A stretch of DNA of 64,000 nt from Lutimonas halocynthiae (GTDB taxonomy: Bacteria; Bacteroidota; Bacteroidia; Flavobacteriales; Flavobacteriaceae): NCBI RefSeq assembly GCF_030409835.1, contig NZ_JAUFQO010000004.1, positions 930,001 through 994,000 of the forward strand, read 5' to 3'. Under the pieces are notes generated by a model, which saw only the letters and a program-made list of their open reading frames with translations, was not told the DNA's origin and did not search any database. Every line of letters begins with the position of its first letter. Positions within the stretch are counted from its first letter, which is position 1. The position numbers and the translations under genes were made by a program. Shown piece after piece: positions 62,608 to 64,000 of this stretch.

Positions 62608-62640
62608 ATTGCGATCTGGACGGGATTCGAAAAACAATGA
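62608..62640. repeat. Imperfect direct repeat, right copy
   Basis: TTGCGATCTGGACGGGATTCGAAAAACAATG, the partner of the repeat at 60262-60295. Its reverse complement reads TTCGAATCCCGTCCAGATCGCA, reminiscent of a tRNA T-arm/acceptor end, but no complete tRNA is present. Confidence 0.4.
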
Positions 62641-62642
62641 GT

Positions 62643-63557
62643 TTACATAATGTATTCGTTATCCACAATTTTTATCGGCTCAGGAACTTCTGATTCACCT
62701 ACAGTTTCAAGCAGGTTAATTTCAATGGTTCTTGTAATCTGATCTAATGAAATACCAGATGGAACATTTTCAAAAGGATTGAGAAGCACCTGACCAATAT
62801 GATGTATAACAATAAAAATATAACCTATCAGAGCTCCATAAAAAATGGACCATGCACCTACCACATCTGCAACTACAAAAGTTGTGCTTATCATCATGAC
62901 CCAAATAAATACTCGAGTATAAAAATTATATGTTGGTGGAAAAACCGTGTTCTTTATTCGTTCTGATTTTCCCATTTCATCACTAAATCTGATGAGCATT
63001 TTATTGAGTTCAATAAACTTAAAACCATCAATCCAGTTATCTCTATACAGGACCTCCAATTCTGATGATTGTATGTTTAAAATTGCATTGTGAATATTCG
63101 ATTGACGCTTTACCTTTTCAAGCTCTTCTTGTGAAATATATTTGCCAAAATCATCAATATTTTCGTTTCTAAGATTACCTTTTAATGCATATAGGAAAGC
63201 GATATGCCTAAAAATGGCCGTTTTCTTTTTCTCAATTAAATTTTCTTTGGTCTGCCCATCGGGAACAGTCAAGTAAGCGTTAATTTGTCTGGCCCATGAT
63301 CTTGAATCATTTACTAGTGCTCCCCAAATTTTCCGCGCTTCCCACCACCTGTCATATGCCTGGTTATTATTAAAACCAATGAAAAAAGCTAAGGCGGTAC
63401 CTAATATAGATGGAATAACAGCCGGAAGGTCATTTACTTCTTGAAAAATCCATTTGCTAAAAAAATACGAAGCGGCACAAACCAACACAACCAGCAAGGC
63501 ACTTTTCCAGGTGCCAATTATAACCCGTTTTATCCTAATCTTTTTTGTAATAATCAT
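62643..63557 (-). CDS. Bestrophin-like anion channel (RFP-TM/UPF0187)
   Basis: 304 aa. IPSILGTALAFFIGFNNNQAYDRWWEARKIWGALVNDSRSW is the hallmark of bacterial bestrophin homologues (the NNxxYDRWWEAR stretch). It has several transmembrane helices and a C-terminal cytosolic tail with ENVPSGISLDQITRTIEINL. Bestrophins conduct anions as pentamers in the inner membrane. The stop lies 3 bp after the right-hand imperfect repeat. Confidence 0.85.
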   Translation of the reverse strand: MIITKKIRIKRVIIGTWKSALLVVLVCAASYFFSKWIFQEVNDLPAVIPSILGTALAFFIGFNNNQAYDRWWEARKIWGALVNDSRSWARQINAYLTVPDGQTKENLIEKKKTAIFRHIAFLYALKGNLRNENIDDFGKYISQEELEKVKRQSNIHNAILNIQSSELEVLYRDNWIDGFKFIELNKMLIRFSDEMGKSERIKNTVFPPTYNFYTRVFIWVMMISTTFVVADVVGAWSIFYGALIGYIFIVIHHIGQVLLNPFENVPSGISLDQITRTIEINLLETVGESEVPEPIKIVDNEYIM

Positions 63558-63723
63558 GTTAGTGAATAATTCTTATATACAATATTAATACTTTTAAAAT
63601 GCCTTTTCAATGTTATTGAAATAGACTTTTATTCTTCGTCTGTGATGTCTTTGACCAATTCATCCCTCATAGCAAGAAATGCTTCAAATGCTTCGATCTG
63701 TGCGCTATTAATTTGACGTTACC

Positions 63724-64000
63724 CTATTTGGTCTCAGCCAATACTTCGTCAAGTATTTGAAGTAATGTTTCTCTATCGTACTTGTAGGCCTGATTTTCAT
63801 TAAGCTGCACCATTTCACGCATTATTTGTGTAATTGTCCATCTTCCTTCGGCTTCTCTGGGCACAACCATATACCTGCGTTTTGGGTTTTCAGAAAAGAG
63901 CGCTTTTTCAACAGCGGCTGCTACTTCATCAGGATTTTTATAGTGACTTCTGTCACCATTAAAGTTAGACATCATATTTTTCCACTCTTCCTTGTACAAT
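63724..64000 (-). CDS. SDR-family oxidoreductase, C-terminal end (partial)
   Basis: The frame is open to the right edge; the TTG at 63999 is not a real start. The visible 91 residues (NFNGDRSHYKNPDEVAAAVEKALFSENPKRRYMVVP...) resemble the C-terminus of short-chain dehydrogenases. The NAD(P)-binding and catalytic parts lie outside the window. Confidence 0.6.
   Translation of the reverse strand, partial: LYKEEWKNMMSNFNGDRSHYKNPDEVAAAVEKALFSENPKRRYMVVPREAEGRWTITQIMREMVQLNENQAYKYDRETLLQILDEVLAETK

Noticed and set aside
62608-62640. tRNA gene
   Set aside because: Only a T-arm/acceptor-like end can be recognised; no D-arm or anticodon arm can be folded.
63632-63720. Protein-like short frame after the SDR stop (ends MRDELVKDITDEE)
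   Set aside because: No start codon beyond an internal ATG and under 30 codons; it may be a remnant, but there is not enough to call a gene.

Overview
The window looks like a chromosomal segment of an AT-rich Bacteroidota, most likely a marine member of the Flavobacteriia. Supporting signs are the many lipoproteins whose acylated Cys is followed by Ser/Asp runs, promoters of the TTTG-(18-19 nt)-TAnnTTTG type, a TonB-dependent receptor with a carboxypeptidase-like regulatory domain, paired DoxX-like proteins, an OprB-type porin and a LytS/LytTR pair. No rRNA, tRNA, CRISPR array, transposase or phage gene was seen. Both edges cut a gene: a glycosyltransferase at the left and a short-chain dehydrogenase at the right.

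Layout. 1-2.7 kb: two related tandem glycosyltransferases. 3.2-8.3 kb: a secreted PD40/SPOR-like protein, a DUF4345 membrane protein, phosphoenolpyruvate carboxylase and a small lipoprotein. 8.5-11.4 kb: an amidohydrolase lipoprotein and a BLUF-domain adenylyl cyclase, a likely blue-light-activated enzyme. 11.4-12.3 kb: a sparse region with hairpins, a broken reading frame and two overlapping tiny membrane-protein genes. 12.5-17 kb: a YfcC-type carrier, a sulfatase and a PagL-like outer-membrane barrel. 17.5-23.3 kb: SnoaL-like and beta-propeller lipoproteins, a jelly-roll protein, an unusually long PLP enzyme and a second DUF4345 protein.

23.6-30.8 kb is the most interesting region. It is one compact + strand operon: XRE-cupin regulator, KamA-family radical SAM aminomutase-like enzyme, PcaI/PcaJ-like CoA-transferase subunits, class III aminotransferase, PcaF-like thiolase and a kinase/pyrophosphorylase (DUF299). 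Read in order, it predicts that an alpha-amino acid is turned into a beta-amino acid, transaminated to a beta-keto acid, activated with CoA and cleaved by thiolysis. The aromatic-degradation genes that normally accompany PcaIJF are absent, and the mutase lacks residues expected of a lysine enzyme. I propose an undescribed amino-acid catabolic route, with 2-aminoadipate, glutamate or lysine as candidate substrates.

30.8-42.5 kb: a DUF4405 membrane protein, a cupin and a small secreted protein. These are followed by a block of Tat-exported oxidoreductases, consisting of one 2Fe-2S small subunit, two paralogous molybdopterin large subunits, an aldo/keto reductase, two NTF2-like proteins and a DUF418 protein, with a divergent AraC-type regulator. 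42.6-55.5 kb: an esterase, small membrane or secreted proteins, a membrane-embedded spermidine-synthase-like protein with an exported isoaspartyl methyltransferase, a cytochrome c, an M28 peptidase, an OprB-like porin, an amidohydrolase and two DoxX-like proteins. 55.8-60.1 kb: a TonB-dependent receptor divergent from a LytS/LytTR system, with a long inverted repeat between them. 60.3-64 kb: a TPR adenylyl cyclase, heptanucleotide tandem repeats, a bestrophin-like channel and the end of an SDR gene.
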